Positions 1 through 6,526 of a DNA stretch of 8,867 bases are shown piece after piece. The DNA comes from JAAYJR01 sp964540755 (GTDB lineage Bacteria; Bacteroidota; Bacteroidia; Bacteroidales; Prolixibacteraceae). A program made the position numbers and the translations under genes. The notes under the pieces were generated by a model that worked only from the letters and a program-made list of their open reading frames with translations, was not told the origin of the DNA and made no database searches. Position 1 is the first letter of the stretch; every line of letters starts with the position of its first letter. The stretch lies in the NCBI GenBank assembly GCA_964540755.1, contig CAZIOB010000119.1, forward strand, positions 1-8,867, given 5' to 3'.

Positions 1-26
1 AAAAATAAAACTTACTCCTTCCGGTT

Positions 27-51
27 AAGTATATACTTTTATGTAAATTTG
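27..51 (+). promoter_or_regulatory. Palindromic operator and -7 box retained in the dead TA copy
   Basis: AAGTATATACTT (27-38) is a perfect 12-bp palindrome. TAAATTTG (44-51) fits the Bacteroidota -7 consensus TAnnTTTG. Both are unchanged relative to the intact copy at 6770-6794 although the genes downstream are dead. A palindrome next to the -7 box is what is expected of an antitoxin-bound autoregulatory operator, but binding is inferred. I see no good -33 TTTG at the usual spacing. Confidence 0.5.
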
Positions 52-82
52 GGTAAAGCGGGAAAAAAATAAATTATAAATA

Positions 83-331
83 ATGGATAGAATAGTAATT
101 GAGGTAGATGACAGGCTAGCCAAGGCATGGAGAGGGGTATCTGATAAAAAAAGAAAAAAAATTGGTAATAAAGTAAATCTTTCTCTTGCCAAAGAATTAA
201 TGAAACCTCCCAAGGGAAAGAAAGATGCAACTATTCAGGACTATCTTAATTTTTAAAATGATTTAAGAAAGGAAATGTTAGCAAAAGGGCTTAGCTAGAA
301 AGAATTAGATGAAATTTTAAACGATGCCTAA
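83..331 (+). pseudogene. Dead antitoxin gene, paralogue of the one at 6826
   Basis: This frame has the same 82-codon length as the intact antitoxin at 6826-7074 and begins with the same residues (MDRIVIEVDDRLAKAWR). Two in-frame stops break it: TAA at 254-256 where the intact gene has TTA (Leu58), and TAG at 296-298 where the intact gene has CAG (Gln72). It also carries missense changes such as R18G, E26K and R43P. There is no frameshift, so decay has been by point mutation. A 57-residue N-terminal product could still be made. If that part carries the DNA-binding function, as in many antitoxins, a repressor fragment is conceivable, but this is speculation. Confidence 0.9.
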
Positions 332-419
332 ACCATATTTTGTTTCTGATACAAATTGTTTTATAAGTGCCAATTTAATAGAAGACTCAATTAATGCTTA
401 TGCTTTTGACAGAGCATAG
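324..419 (+). pseudogene. Truncated PIN-domain toxin (5' fragment)
   Basis: The start codon overlaps the end of the dead antitoxin frame by 8 nt, exactly as in the intact module at 7067. The first ~30 codons match the intact toxin (MPKPYFV.DTNCFISANLI). Differences include F8S beside the first catalytic Asp, V20E and H26Y. A 1-bp difference then produces a TAG stop at 417-419, and all homology to the intact toxin ends there. The remaining ~105 residues, which carry the other PIN acidic residues, are missing. GH97-related sequence begins directly afterwards, so this is a recombination or deletion breakpoint. No toxin activity is expected. Confidence 0.88.
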
Positions 420-483
420 TAGCAACTATTTTTTTAAATTTGCTGCGGAATTGCTGATGTTATTTAAATTAATTTCCTTACTA

Positions 484-2424
484 ATGCAATCAAGATTATT
501 TTTATTAGTCACCGCACTTATATTTCATATTAATGTGGTTGGCAAGACCTTCAAAGTATATTCTCCGAATAGAAATGATTATATTGAAATTAAGTATAGT
601 CAAAATGATATCAATGTAAATATATTTAAGACAGATGTAAAAGTTGCAGGAAGTATCAAACCCGGTCTGGTTATTGATGATCTGCCTTTTAATCGATTTA
701 AAATTGTTGGGAAGAAAAAATTCAGATTTTCTGAAACATGGAATCCTGTCTGGGGAAAGCAATCAGAGATAATAAATCAATATAATGAGATAATTATCAG
801 GGTCAGGGATTTTAAGAATATGAATCGGGAAATGAATATTATATTCAGGGTATATGATAACGGAGTGGCTTTACGTTATGAAATTCCTGAACAAGAATCA
901 ATTAATAGCTTTATTATAAATAATGATTTGACAAGTTTTGAGGTAGAGGGAAACAGTTCCTTTTGGTGTCCCAATGGAGAGAATCCTAACATTGGCCCAG
1001 TTAATGTCCTTGAGGCAGCTGAAAAATTTCAGGGCCGTAATAATTTTCAAACACCTATGGTATTCGATATGGGTGAGTCGTGTTATTTAGCTGTTCATGA
1101 GGCTGCCACATTTGATTTTAGTTATTCTCTGCTCAGGCCTGCCGGAAGAAACAGATTTCAGTTTGAAATGGAATCTTCAAAAGGAAAAACACCGGCAAAA
1201 ACTTCCTGGCGGGTATTTATGACAGGTGACAGAGTTGGTGATCTGCTTGAATCAAATCTATTATATAATCTTAATCCACCATGTGCGATACAGGATCCCT
1301 CATGGATAAAGCCTGGTGTCTCACTTTGGGATTGGCGGACACATGGTGCGAAGGCCGGAAGTTTTACTTATGATATTAATCAGGAATCTTATTTAAGATT
1401 TATTGATTTTGCGGGACGACACAGGATTGATTACGTGCTTTTTGATGCCGGGTGGTATAGTGCCAAAGGGCCAACCTTTTCAAGAGATGGCATGGATATG
1501 CCTGAATTGATAAGGTATGCTGAAAGAAAAGGTGTAGGGATACTATTATATATCGACAGAAGGCGTAATGCATGGGGTAGCGATAATGAGAAGGCTGTGA
1601 ATGACTGGAATTTGGAAGATGTATTAAAAACATGGAGTAAATGGGGTGTTAAAGGTATTAAATATGGATTCCTGAGAAGAGAATGTAGTGGGCGACAGGA
1701 ACTTGTAAAGAAAACCAGGGAGATAGTCGAACTATGCGCCGGATATAAAATGTTGATAGACTTTCATGACCAGCCCGTTCCTCCAAGTGGTGATTCACGC
1801 ACATGGCCAAATCTTATTACACGGGAATACTGTCATGCCCAGTCAGACGCACTTAAAGCATTTAAGCCGGAAACATTTATAACTGCAGTTACTGTGAACG
1901 GAATATCTGGTTCGCTGGATATGAATAACGGTTATTTTGAGTTAAATTCCTTGATGGGGCGTAAAAAAATTGGTGAACCAATTTTGTCAACCGTAGTTTC
2001 TGAAGTAGCACGGCCATTTATTGTATTCAGCGGCCTGATTATTATACCTGATCATCCCGATGCTTACATGGCAAAAAATGATCTTTTTGAATTCGTGAAA
2101 AATATTGAAGGGAGCTGGGATGAAACGATAGTACTTAACGCGGAAATAGGAAAATATATAACCGTAGCGAGACGAAAAGGGGATACCTGGATGATGGGCG
2201 CCGCAACAAATGAAGAAGCAAGGGAATTAAATATTGATCTTGATTTTTTGGACAATGGGAATTATGAGTTTACTATTTTTTCTGATGGCCAGGAGGCTTC
2301 AGCATTCGGAAACAAAGAAGATTATCAGGTACATAAAAAATATATTTCCAGTGACGAAAAATATACTTACAGTATGGCCCCTGGAGGAGGACATTGTGTT
2401 ATAATAAGGAAAATTACGAATTAA
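484..2424 (+). CDS. GH97-family glycoside hydrolase-like protein (divergent active site)
   Basis: This 646-residue protein (counted from ATG 484) has the three-part GH97 layout: an N-terminal beta-sandwich domain (about 25-270), a TIM barrel with WIKPGVSLWDWRTHG and DYVLFDAGWYS (about 275-325), and a C-terminal beta domain with WDET, YITVARRKGD and MMGAATNEEAR (about 545-646). GH97 enzymes of Bacteroidota are alpha-glucosidases or alpha-galactosidases, usually periplasmic. The N-terminus MQSRLFLLVTALIFHINVVG looks like a signal peptide. I chose ATG 484 because it gives that leader. The open frame continues up to ATG 394, but that part lies in the toxin remnant; ATG 457 is an alternative. The usual nucleophile site reads KYGF (Gly395), and other acidic positions are also altered (see findings), so activity and substrate are uncertain. 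The sulfatase starts 12 nt downstream, implying one operon. Confidence 0.88.
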   Translation: MQSRLFLLVTALIFHINVVGKTFKVYSPNRNDYIEIKYSQNDINVNIFKTDVKVAGSIKPGLVIDDLPFNRFKIVGKKKFRFSETWNPVWGKQSEIINQYNEIIIRVRDFKNMNREMNIIFRVYDNGVALRYEIPEQESINSFIINNDLTSFEVEGNSSFWCPNGENPNIGPVNVLEAAEKFQGRNNFQTPMVFDMGESCYLAVHEAATFDFSYSLLRPAGRNRFQFEMESSKGKTPAKTSWRVFMTGDRVGDLLESNLLYNLNPPCAIQDPSWIKPGVSLWDWRTHGAKAGSFTYDINQESYLRFIDFAGRHRIDYVLFDAGWYSAKGPTFSRDGMDMPELIRYAERKGVGILLYIDRRRNAWGSDNEKAVNDWNLEDVLKTWSKWGVKGIKYGFLRRECSGRQELVKKTREIVELCAGYKMLIDFHDQPVPPSGDSRTWPNLITREYCHAQSDALKAFKPETFITAVTVNGISGSLDMNNGYFELNSLMGRKKIGEPILSTVVSEVARPFIVFSGLIIIPDHPDAYMAKNDLFEFVKNIEGSWDETIVLNAEIGKYITVARRKGDTWMMGAATNEEARELNIDLDFLDNGNYEFTIFSDGQEASAFGNKEDYQVHKKYISSDEKYTYSMAPGGGHCVIIRKITN

Positions 2425-2436
2425 GAAATTATACTT

Positions 2437-4023
2437 ATGATGGACATTAAACGACATACAATTGCAATTTATATCCTTTTGTCATTTGGAGCTTGTCAGC
2501 AAAGTATCAATGAAAAAGCAGGGAATTTAAAACCGAATATACTTTTTATCCTTGCTGATGATTTGGGTTATCATGACTTAAGCTGTATGGGAAGCCATTA
2601 TTATGAAACCCCTAACGTTGACAGGATTGCGAATGAAGGTATGATATTTACCAATGGATATGCTGCCTGTCAGGTTTGTAGTCCGTCAAGAGCCAGTATA
2701 ATGACCGGTAAATTTCCGGCAAGGCACGGCATTACATGCCATATAGGAGCTCCTAGCGGGGAAGATTGGAGAAGCAGGGGAAGGAACAATAAACTATTGC
2801 CAGCTGATTATCTTCATAATCTTCCTCATGAATTTATTACATTACCTGAAGCGTTGAAGGAAACAGGTTATAAAACTTTTTTCGCAGGGAAATGGCACTT
2901 GGGCAGTAAAGGATCGTGGCCGGAAGATCACGGGTTTGATATAAATAAGGGAGGCTGGGATACAGGGGGTCCGCAAGGTGGCTATTTTGCACCGTGGAAA
3001 AATCCCAACCTGAAAAGCGGTCCTGATGGTGAAAATCTTTCGATCAGGCTGGCAAATGAGACAGCTAATTTTATTAAAGAAAATAAAGATACTTCATTTT
3101 TTGCATATCTCTCATTTTATGCAGTACACAGTCCTATTCAGACTACGAGGAAAAAATGGGCTAAATACCGTCAAAAGGCCTGGGAAGCGGGAATAGCAGA
3201 ATCAGGGTTTAAAATGGGGCGCTTTTTACCTGTCAGGCAGGTACAGGATAATCCTGTTTACGCCGGTTTGGTTGAAACTATGGATGATGCTGTCGGTATA
3301 GTTTTAAATACTCTGGATGAATTGGGGCTGGATAAAAATACAATTGTCATATTTACCTCTGATAATGGAGGAGTTGCCGCAGGCGATGCTTTTTCCACAT
3401 CAAACTTACCGTTGCGGGCTGGCAAAGGCTATCAGTTCGAGGGAGGCATAAGGGAACCCTATTTCATTAAAATACCATGGATGGAAGGTGGCAGGGAATG
3501 CAGCACACCTGTTACAGGAACTGATTTTTATCCCACTCTGTTGGAACTGGTTGGTGCAAAATTAAAACCTGAAGAACATATCGACGGAATAAGTCTGGTT
3601 CCTTTATTAAAAGGGAAATCTGTCGAGGAACGCCCTCTGTACTGGCATTTTCCACATTATGGCAACCAGGGAGGTGAGCCATCCTCAATTATCCGGCAGG
3701 GGGAATGGAAACTCATACATTATTACGAAGATGGCAGGGAAGAACTTTATAATCTGCAAAAAGATATGGAAGAAACCACAAATGTTGCTGAAAGAAATCC
3801 GGAGTTGACGAAACAACTGAGTGAACAACTTTTCACTTTTCTTATGGAAATGGGGGCCCTTTTCCCTGAGAGGGATCCTGAATATCGTGAAGAACTGGAA
3901 AAAAAATATCTTAAACAGGTAGAGAATGAACTATTGCCGCAACTGGAAAAACAACGTCTCAATTTTCTATCGGAAGATTTTGATCCGAAAAATAACTGGT
4001 GGGGAAGTCAAAGGAACGAGTGA
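2437..4023 (+). CDS. S1-family arylsulfatase, formylglycine-dependent lipoprotein
   Basis: This is a 528-residue type I sulfatase that would hydrolyse sulfate esters, probably on a glycan. The maturation motif CSPSRASIMTG begins at Cys81 (C-x-P-x-R), the cysteine converted to formylglycine. Other family hallmarks are the metal-binding pair Asp41-Asp42 in ILADDLGY, Lys152 and His154 in GKWHLG, His231 in AVHSP, Asp309-Asn310 in SDNGG, and Lys330 in AGKGYQFEGGIREP. The leader ends in LLSFGAC with Cys20, a plausible lipoprotein cleavage site, so it is probably membrane-anchored in the periplasm. A start at the second Met (2440) is equally possible. It needs a formylglycine-generating enzyme or anSME encoded elsewhere. 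It lies 12 nt after the GH97 gene. The sulfatase subfamily and exact substrate cannot be assigned by eye. Confidence 0.95.
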   Translation: MMDIKRHTIAIYILLSFGACQQSINEKAGNLKPNILFILADDLGYHDLSCMGSHYYETPNVDRIANEGMIFTNGYAACQVCSPSRASIMTGKFPARHGITCHIGAPSGEDWRSRGRNNKLLPADYLHNLPHEFITLPEALKETGYKTFFAGKWHLGSKGSWPEDHGFDINKGGWDTGGPQGGYFAPWKNPNLKSGPDGENLSIRLANETANFIKENKDTSFFAYLSFYAVHSPIQTTRKKWAKYRQKAWEAGIAESGFKMGRFLPVRQVQDNPVYAGLVETMDDAVGIVLNTLDELGLDKNTIVIFTSDNGGVAAGDAFSTSNLPLRAGKGYQFEGGIREPYFIKIPWMEGGRECSTPVTGTDFYPTLLELVGAKLKPEEHIDGISLVPLLKGKSVEERPLYWHFPHYGNQGGEPSSIIRQGEWKLIHYYEDGREELYNLQKDMEETTNVAERNPELTKQLSEQLFTFLMEMGALFPERDPEYREELEKKYLKQVENELLPQLEKQRLNFLSEDFDPKNNWWGSQRNE

Positions 4024-4025
4024 TA

Positions 4026-4574
4026 ATGAAAAAGCTGCTTCTTCCCCTTGCCTGGCTCGTGAGGACAGAAGATACCTCCAAACACCGGCAGTGGTTGCGT
4101 GAGATGGCAGAAGACATGGATCAGGAACCCGGCGGTGCTGTCCGGGATGAGATCAGGAAAGGTTCATGGGCAGGTCCTCCAAAATCAAATGAGGAATACG
4201 GAACAGCTGAGGCTACTCTTATGCAGACAGAAGATGATGAGGTTGCAGATCTTTTATATATCGATAATTTTGCTTTACCGGGAATCCATGAAGCTGCTAT
4301 GGCTACGGGTGACAGTTATTATAGGGAGGCGGAGGATAAATGTTCTGAGTTTATATGCCGAGCACAGATCAGGAGTGAAGAGCATCCCGAACTGGATGGA
4401 GGATGGTTCCGTGCTTTTGATCTGAAAAGATGGGATTACCGGGCGTTAAATACAGATATGGGATGGGGTGCCTGGTGCATTGAAACAGGCTGGTGGCAGA
4501 GCTGGATCACTGCTGTACTTGCCCTACGCCAACTGGAAAAATCAGTTTGGAAATTGTATCATTGGGTGTTATAA
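4026..4574 (+). pseudogene. C-terminal remnant of a larger, unidentified Bacteroidota protein
   Basis: This 182-codon frame starts 2 nt after the sulfatase stop (TGATAATG). Dense Trp/Gly/Asp motifs (LPLAWLVRTEDT, PPKSNEEYGTAEA, ELDGGWFRAFDLKRW, DMGWGAWCIETGWWQSWITAVLALRQ) look like the last ~170 residues of a long helical, possibly glycosidase-like protein of polysaccharide-degradation loci. I recall such endings from much longer proteins but cannot name the family. The apparent leader MKKLLLPLAWLV is probably internal sequence that happens to begin at a Met, not a signal peptide. The frame stays open upstream to ATG 3999 inside the sulfatase. The end after about codon 170 (EKSVWKLYHWVL) overlaps, on the other strand, a PIN toxin stub, so the 3' end may also be replaced sequence. 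Treated as a deletion remnant; a short functional gene is less likely. Confidence 0.6.
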
Positions 4575-4614
4575 GTCCTGAAATAAAAATATTTGAATCA
4601 AGAACTAAATTCAT
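4507..4614 (-). pseudogene. Truncated PIN-domain toxin stub, second family
   Basis: On the minus strand an ATG at 4614-4612 shares one base with the stop of the upstream antitoxin-like gene (TAATG), the coupling typical of TA pairs. It encodes MNLVLDSNIFISGLITPNDT followed by ISKLIF. VLDSNIFISGLI is a classic PIN-domain N-terminus with the first catalytic Asp (Asp6) and Asn8. After about codon 26 (position ~4537) the frame runs antisense into the remnant at 4026-4574 and stops at TGA 4509-4507, giving 35 codons where PIN toxins normally have 130-150. Its sequence differs from the PIN toxin at 7067, so this is a separate TA family. It cannot be an active nuclease. Confidence 0.72.
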
Positions 4615-4817
4615 TATTCAAATTTGTGTTTATTTTTATTCCACCAGGCTTGATTGATTTCTTCTGCAAGTTTATTTGCATCCTCTTGCGTTGCCTTGCT
4701 TAATGCATTTATTTCTCTAAATTTTACATAATCAATAAAATTTTGAATCTCAGTAATATCCAATGCTTTTTTTGAAAATGTCAGTTTTATTTCATTATTT
4801 ATACTTTCTATTCTCAT
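4614..4817 (-). CDS. Small antitoxin-like protein, orphaned from a PIN toxin
   Basis: A 67-residue product is obtained from the ATG at 4817-4815. An upstream in-frame ATG at 4871 would add 18 Lys/Phe/Ile-rich residues and is less convincing. The sequence reads as a short beta-rich N-terminus (MRIESINNEIKLTFSKKALD), then helices (ITEIQNFIDYVKFREINALS) and a charged tail (KATQEDANKLAEEINQAWWN). I recall such proteins in front of PIN toxins in Bacteroidota, and here the stop overlaps the ATG of a PIN stub by one base. The inferred role is a type II antitoxin that binds its toxin and perhaps its own promoter. With the toxin truncated it is an orphan. The frame itself is intact. No DNA-binding fold can be assigned with certainty. 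Confidence 0.6.
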   Translation of the reverse strand: MRIESINNEIKLTFSKKALDITEIQNFIDYVKFREINALSKATQEDANKLAEEINQAWWNKNKHKFE

Positions 4818-5025
4818 TTTTCTGTTTATTTTATGCAAATTTTTAAAAAAAATAATTGAATGGAATTTCACCAGATATCCGGTTCCTTCATTTCCGTTAC
4901 ATACATTACAGTCCTATTAATATTTCTATTTACGTAATTCAATATTTTTACTGACAATGGTATAAAATGTGCGATTTCCGGGGCTTGTCTGATTGTCAGA
5001 TTTTTCCTATGCGGATAAACCGGTT
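4818..5025. other. Intergenic stretch between the ATPase and the antitoxin-like gene
   Basis: About 200 bp with no recognisable gene. On the minus strand it is the upstream region of the antitoxin-like gene. It contains the inverted repeat TCTGA-TTG-TCAGA (4988-5000) with a 5-bp stem followed by five T on the plus strand, too weak to call a terminator. A minus-strand frame at 4868-5104 overlaps the ATPase 3' end and has no family features. Confidence 0.5.
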
Positions 5026-6402
5026 TTATAAAAGAGATGGTTTCAAGTCCAGAATTCTTTTTAATTCGGAAACCATATACAGGGGTAATGAAAGCAAGGT
5101 CCATGACAGCTCCGCATTTTTATTTGATATGTTTATGCCGGTTTTAAAATTTCCAATAGTTGGCTTATCCATATTGAAACGGATACCGGTTTTTAATATC
5201 TTTTCAAATAAATATACCTGCATCGATTTGAGAGTCCCCGTCTTTCCGGCCTTCACCTTAATAGGATAAATCTGGTTCTTATGTTGAAAAATGAAGTCGA
5301 TTTCGGCATTGGAACTTTTTTCTTCCCTTGACCAGTAATATAGTTGCGGGTCTAACCCTGGTTTGTTCTGAGCCAGCAATTCCTGTCCTGTAAATTGTTC
5401 TGCAAGCATTCCTTCATTATCAGTAGCCAGGTTTTCCAGATCGGTCAGATCTATTTGGTTAAAATGGTTCACAAAGCCTATGTCCATAAATATTGTTTTA
5501 TATACATCATCCCGGAAGTGGGTAGCAAGAGGTACTTTTTGCGCATTTGTATGTTTTACGGTATGGATAATTCTGCTTAATTCAAGTTTTCTAATGGATT
5601 CTTTTAAAAAATTAGATCGGGTATCTCTGTCAATGTTACTGTATTTAATTTTTCGTCCCGGATTTTGGCCGCAATATTTTAATACAGTTTGCAGATATTC
5701 TTGTTGCTTACGGGTACCGTATTTTGCAAAATCGTATTGAATGGAAGTCAGGATATTGTGGTGTATTCGTTGAATTTCGGTCAGTTTGTTTTCTTCTGCA
5801 TAAGACTTCACTGCTGCCGGCATGCCCCCGATGAAAAAATAAAGGCGGAGGAGCTGAGATATTTGGTTATGAATTATTTCGCTAAATGGTTTTGAAAAAT
5901 CAAATGAATTAATATAGGAAATGAGCTTATCCTGTTTTATCGCCAATAAAAACTCTTTAAACGTCAGGGGATACATATAGATAAATTCCACACGGCCAAC
6001 AGGCGTTGGTAAATTCATTTCATTTAAAGTGTGGTCAAGCAATGATCCCGCACAAATCACATGAAGTTCAGGGAGTTTTTCTTTAAAATACCTTAGCGAC
6101 TGTATAGCTTCGGGACAACTTTGTATTTCATCAATAAAGAAGAGAGAATTGCCATAGCTAATCTCTGCATTTAAAAGAACAGATAATTCAGTCAGTATTC
6201 GGTTTACATCATTATCAAAAAAAAGTTTCTTTAGTTCAGGTTTTTCTTCTAAGTTAATACTCAGAAAATTTTTAAATTCATTTCTTGCAAATTCCTCAAT
6301 GACATATGTTTTACCAACCTGTCTTGCTCCTCTTAGAATCAAAGGATTCCTGTCATTTCTGTTTTTCCATTCTTTCAGGTATTGTATAATATCTCTTTTC
6401 AT
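5026..6402 (-). CDS. AAA_14/DUF4143 ATPase (archaeal-type ATPase family)
   Basis: This 458-residue protein has an AAA_14 domain: Walker A GARQVGKT (25-32), Walker B LFFIDEIQ with Asp91-Glu92, and a sensor-like CAGS (117-120). The middle region carries FIGGMPAAVKSYAE (190-203), typical of this family, followed by the winged-helix-like and DUF4143 parts. The C-terminal part has a PD-(D/E)xK-like core: Glu335, Asp369 in AEIDFI, and YPIKVKAGKTGTLKS (379-393). Relatives usually have Glu at the position of Lys382 (IEVKAG); here the codon is AAG. Length and C-terminus (LLSLPLYMVSELKRIL) look complete. The family is abundant and multi-copy in Bacteroidota accessory DNA. Its role is unknown; proposals include defence or mobile-element functions. 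Three 33-bp repeats lie immediately upstream. Confidence 0.93.
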   Translation of the reverse strand: MKRDIIQYLKEWKNRNDRNPLILRGARQVGKTYVIEEFARNEFKNFLSINLEEKPELKKLFFDNDVNRILTELSVLLNAEISYGNSLFFIDEIQSCPEAIQSLRYFKEKLPELHVICAGSLLDHTLNEMNLPTPVGRVEFIYMYPLTFKEFLLAIKQDKLISYINSFDFSKPFSEIIHNQISQLLRLYFFIGGMPAAVKSYAEENKLTEIQRIHHNILTSIQYDFAKYGTRKQQEYLQTVLKYCGQNPGRKIKYSNIDRDTRSNFLKESIRKLELSRIIHTVKHTNAQKVPLATHFRDDVYKTIFMDIGFVNHFNQIDLTDLENLATDNEGMLAEQFTGQELLAQNKPGLDPQLYYWSREEKSSNAEIDFIFQHKNQIYPIKVKAGKTGTLKSMQVYLFEKILKTGIRFNMDKPTIGNFKTGINISNKNAELSWTLLSLPLYMVSELKRILDLKPSLL

Positions 6403-6405
6403 GTT

Positions 6406-6504
6406 AAACTACAATAGTGTTATTACATTAAATCTGCTAAAATACAATTGTGTTTTCACATATAATATGCTAAAATACAATAGTGTTTCCATATAATCAA
6501 ATTT
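6406..6504. repeat. Three 33-bp direct repeats upstream of the ATPase gene
   Basis: The units are 6406-6438, 6439-6471 and 6472-6504. Units 1 and 2 agree at about 26 of 33 bases. Units 2 and 3 share 16 of the first 17 bases (AAAATACAATAGTGTTT in unit 3); the rest of unit 3 has drifted. On the coding strand of the ATPase each unit reads like ACACTATTGTATTTTAGCA, and the first ends 3 nt before the ATG. Unit 2 contains the palindrome ACAATTGT. A 33-bp period is close to three helical turns, so a protein could bind the units on one face. A promoter and operator role is inferred. Confidence 0.8.
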
Positions 6505-6526
6505 TTTTGTAATTATTTAGCTGGTT

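Larger units (their letters stand above)
1..415 (+). repeat. Left copy of a ~415-bp direct repeat (TA module, degenerate)
   Basis: Positions 1-415 align without gaps to 6744-7158 (constant offset 6743). By eye I count 27 mismatches, about 93% identity. The copy covers the promoter region, the whole antitoxin frame and the first ~30 codons of the PIN toxin. Homology stops at about 415-420. The left edge may lie outside the window, because the match already holds at base 1. The right copy carries the intact genes. Confidence 0.95.

Noticed and set aside
25..230. Minus-strand frames over the left TA copy
   Set aside because: They are antisense to the decayed antitoxin; the equivalent antisense frame exists at 6768-6956 over the intact antitoxin, so it is a by-product of the sense gene.
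394..483. N-terminal extension of the GH97 frame from ATG 394
   Set aside because: This part lies in the toxin remnant and breakpoint; the signal peptide begins at ATG 484 (or at most 457), and GH97 proteins do not carry such an extension.
4988..5000. TCTGA-TTG-TCAGA hairpin followed by T5 as a terminator
   Set aside because: The stem is only 5 bp and no plus-strand gene ends nearby; the minus-strand direction lacks a T-tract.
4868..5104. Minus-strand 78-codon frame overlapping the ATPase 3' end
   Set aside because: It overlaps a confident gene on the same strand in another frame, has no family features, and its tail is not recognisable.
6299..6496. Plus-strand frame with an 11-residue repeat (NYNSV / KYNCV / KYNSV)
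   Set aside because: It is the translation of the three 33-bp DNA repeats plus antisense of the ATPase 5' end; 33 is a multiple of three, so the frame stays open by construction.
6406..6504. Possible CRISPR array
   Set aside because: The 33-bp units are contiguous with no unique spacers, only three copies, and no cas genes are present.
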